Shown here piece by piece: positions 41,798 to 43,266 of a DNA stretch of 43,266 bases. The position numbers were made by a program, and so were the translations under genes. The first letter of the stretch is position 1, and every line of letters begins with the position of its first letter. Origin of the DNA: UBA1672 sp023140905 (GTDB taxonomy: Bacteria > Pseudomonadota > Alphaproteobacteria > Micavibrionales > Micavibrionaceae). The stretch lies in contig DAOVWH010000001.1 in assembly GCA_030636745.1 (NCBI GenBank), positions 1-43,266 of the forward strand. The letters run 5' to 3'. The notes beneath the pieces are model-generated. The model searched no databases and was not told where the DNA came from. It was given only the letters and a program-made list of their open reading frames with translations.

Positions 41798-42643
41798 ATG
41801 GACATTGTTACAACTGATGCAAACAGAGAATTGTTTGATTTAACATCATCCATCGCGCAAAATTCTCAAACCTGGCAAGGATGGTTTTGCCTCAAAATAG
41901 ACCTAACAACACGTAATGGCACATCATATGAGGAAGGTCTAAACTGGGTACGTTCCATCATAAAAACACACTTAAAAGACATACAAGGACATGCTTATTT
42001 TTGTGAAAACAATTCTGTTCATATCCTCTGCAAACCTCCTTCAGAAAAAATCCTAGAACAAACAGGTGAACAAATATGCGATATAATTGAATCTGAAACC
42101 AAAGAAAAATCCCTGTATACCCTTTATGATTTGTGTTCGCACGGTTTAGACTATGTGCAAGATATAATGGGAGCTACCGGAAATATTTTTTCTCTTCCCT
42201 CATCAACAACATCTCAAGAAACAGAAGAGCCCTCTTCACCACAACACCCCAAAACGCCTTGGGGGAAAACTTTATCATCATTACAAAATGCCCCTAAAGT
42301 CCTTCTTGTCGAAGACGATCCCATCACCCGCTGGATGGTACGTAATTCACTTAAAGATATATGTGACTTTGCCACAGCATCCACAGCCAGAAAAGCCTAT
42401 GCTATGTATACATCTTACCAACCAGATGTCGTTTTTCTAGATATCAACCTTCCTGATAAAGACGGTAGAATAGTGCTCAAATGGGTTATCGAACACGATC
42501 CCGGAGCTTGTGTTGTCATGTTTTCCAGCGAAGACTCACTAGAAAATATTACTGAATGCCTAAATAACGGAGCAAGCGGTTTCGTTACCAAACCTTTTTT
42601 AAGAGAGGATCTCATTCATTATGTCCGACCTCATACTGAGTAA
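41798..42643 (+). CDS. Response regulator with novel N-terminal domain (2)
   Basis: A 281-residue paralogue of the preceding gene with the same order: N-terminal unknown domain (GWFCLKIDLT, AYFCENNSVHILCK, TLYDLCSHGLDYV), a Ser/Pro-rich linker, and a C-terminal receiver with VEDDP, Asp in DVVFLDINLP and Lys in FVTKPF. All receiver catalytic residues are present. TAGGAG lies seven bases before the ATG. Its stop lies inside the histidine kinase gene that follows (23-base overlap), so the regulator and kinase are probably translationally coupled partners. Confidence 0.85.
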   Translation: MDIVTTDANRELFDLTSSIAQNSQTWQGWFCLKIDLTTRNGTSYEEGLNWVRSIIKTHLKDIQGHAYFCENNSVHILCKPPSEKILEQTGEQICDIIESETKEKSLYTLYDLCSHGLDYVQDIMGATGNIFSLPSSTTSQETEEPSSPQHPKTPWGKTLSSLQNAPKVLLVEDDPITRWMVRNSLKDICDFATASTARKAYAMYTSYQPDVVFLDINLPDKDGRIVLKWVIEHDPGACVVMFSSEDSLENITECLNNGASGFVTKPFLREDLIHYVRPHTE

Positions 42644-43266
42644 TCACATGCTCATAGATATTATCATGTATTTTGTTGTCAGCATGTACGTGTTTGGAAT
42701 GCTGGTTTGGTTCGCCTTCATAAAACCCCGAAAAATAACGCGCGAGTTACGACAAGCATTAAACGACGCTTTGCACGAGCTTGAGCAGATAATGCAACTC
42801 ACGAAGAATAATCCTAATTCCATCGTATGCATTAGCTTTGAAGGAGAAATTCTTTTTTCAAACCCTGCCGCAACAAACAAATTTCCAGATATTACAGAAA
42901 AGGGCTTTGACCACTCTGTGCTTCAAAATTTGGAAGGCCTGAAAAACAACGTCATAAACAGACCAGATGAAGAACATGTCTTAAACAGAGAAATTAATTG
43001 CGAAGGGGGATTTTATAACCAAAACATCTCATCCATTGATTATAACGGCAAAGAAGCATTGATAATTTACAGTTACGACACAACCGCACATAAAATCTCT
43101 GAAAAGAAGTTGCAAATTACAAAAGAAGCCGCAGAAGCTGCCAACCGCGCTAAAAGCGATTTTCTTGCCAATGTCTCCCATGAGCTACGCACACCCATGA
43201 ACGGCATTATCGGTTTATCACAACTGCTGATGGAGTCAACTCAAGAAGAGGAACAAAGAGAACTCT
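42621..43266 (+). CDS. Membrane-anchored PAS sensor histidine kinase (5' part, runs off window)
   Basis: The frame from the ATG at 42621 stays open to the last base, giving 215 residues of an incomplete gene. One membrane helix lies near residues 13-34 (IIMYFVVSMYVFGMLVWFAF), followed by a helix and a PAS-like domain (SIVCISFEGEILFSNPAA). The HisKA dimerisation motif with the phospho-accepting His in FLANVSHELRTPMNGIIG comes next. The KSDFLANVSHELRTPMNG form is typical of hybrid kinases, so a receiver may follow beyond the window. AGAGAGGAT precedes the start; an alternative ATG is at 42648. Overlaps the preceding regulator gene. Confidence 0.9.
   Translation, partial: MSDLILSNHMLIDIIMYFVVSMYVFGMLVWFAFIKPRKITRELRQALNDALHELEQIMQLTKNNPNSIVCISFEGEILFSNPAATNKFPDITEKGFDHSVLQNLEGLKNNVINRPDEEHVLNREINCEGGFYNQNISSIDYNGKEALIIYSYDTTAHKISEKKLQITKEAAEAANRAKSDFLANVSHELRTPMNGIIGLSQLLMESTQEEEQREL

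Noticed and set aside
1..43266. CRISPR array, rRNA genes, intact insertion sequences or prophage genes
   Set aside because: No regularly spaced repeats, rRNA-like stretches, transposase or phage structural genes were seen anywhere in the window.

Overview
The window reads as a chromosomal segment of an AT-rich (by eye about 40% GC) Gram-negative bacterium, most likely an alphaproteobacterium. The support is the order rpsF-rpsR-rplI-dnaB-alr, a TPR-protein gene followed by ispE, a HisN-type histidinol phosphatase, the mlaE-mlaF lipid transport pair, a Zur-type Fur protein and a PhaB-type acetoacetyl-CoA reductase. I cannot name the genus from sequence alone. Most of the window is housekeeping DNA; the unusual parts are the left end (1-3.5 kb), the 31.8-34.4 kb patch and the right end (39-43.3 kb).

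Layout. 1-3.5 kb: a DUF2339 multi-membrane protein lies between an intact tRNA-Trp gene and a decayed, oppositely oriented second copy, each with the same promoter. 3.5-13.3 kb: alaS, hisN-like phosphatase, a soluble lytic transglycosylase, a family-4-like uracil-DNA glycosylase without the usual Fe-S cysteines, a TPR protein and ispE. 13.3-22.2 kb: rluA, two adjacent related envelope proteins of unknown function, a GIY-YIG protein, PBP1A, mlaF, mlaE, a VanX/DdpX-like dipeptidase and alr. 22.2-25.2 kb: dnaB and the rplI-rpsR-rpsF ribosomal operon with promoter, structured leader and terminator. 25.4-31.8 kb: fabD, a hypothetical gene, fabG, a HAD phosphatase, an acyltransferase-3 membrane protein, zur and a threonine ammonia-lyase.

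31.8-34.5 kb is a patchwork of small genes: a strong promoter firing into a tiny ORF, a small secreted protein, a PhoH-like ATPase, a DUF3658-like protein, a 41-residue membrane protein and a divergent XRE-type regulator, with a perfect palindromic operator candidate between the last two. 34.5-39 kb: ndk, a divergent PEP carboxylase and phaB.

39-43.3 kb is the most promising signalling locus. An NtrC-family sigma-54 activator is transcribed leftward. Divergent from it is a near-perfect -24/-12 (sigma-54) promoter with two upstream dyads, leading into two related response regulators whose N-terminal domain I do not recognise. A PAS-histidine kinase that runs off the window overlaps the second regulator. 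Separately, a 20-bp dispersed repeat occurs five times (13.3, 15.0, 30.5, 31.9 and 32.1 kb), mostly at gene 3' ends; in one case it holds the stop codons of two convergent genes.
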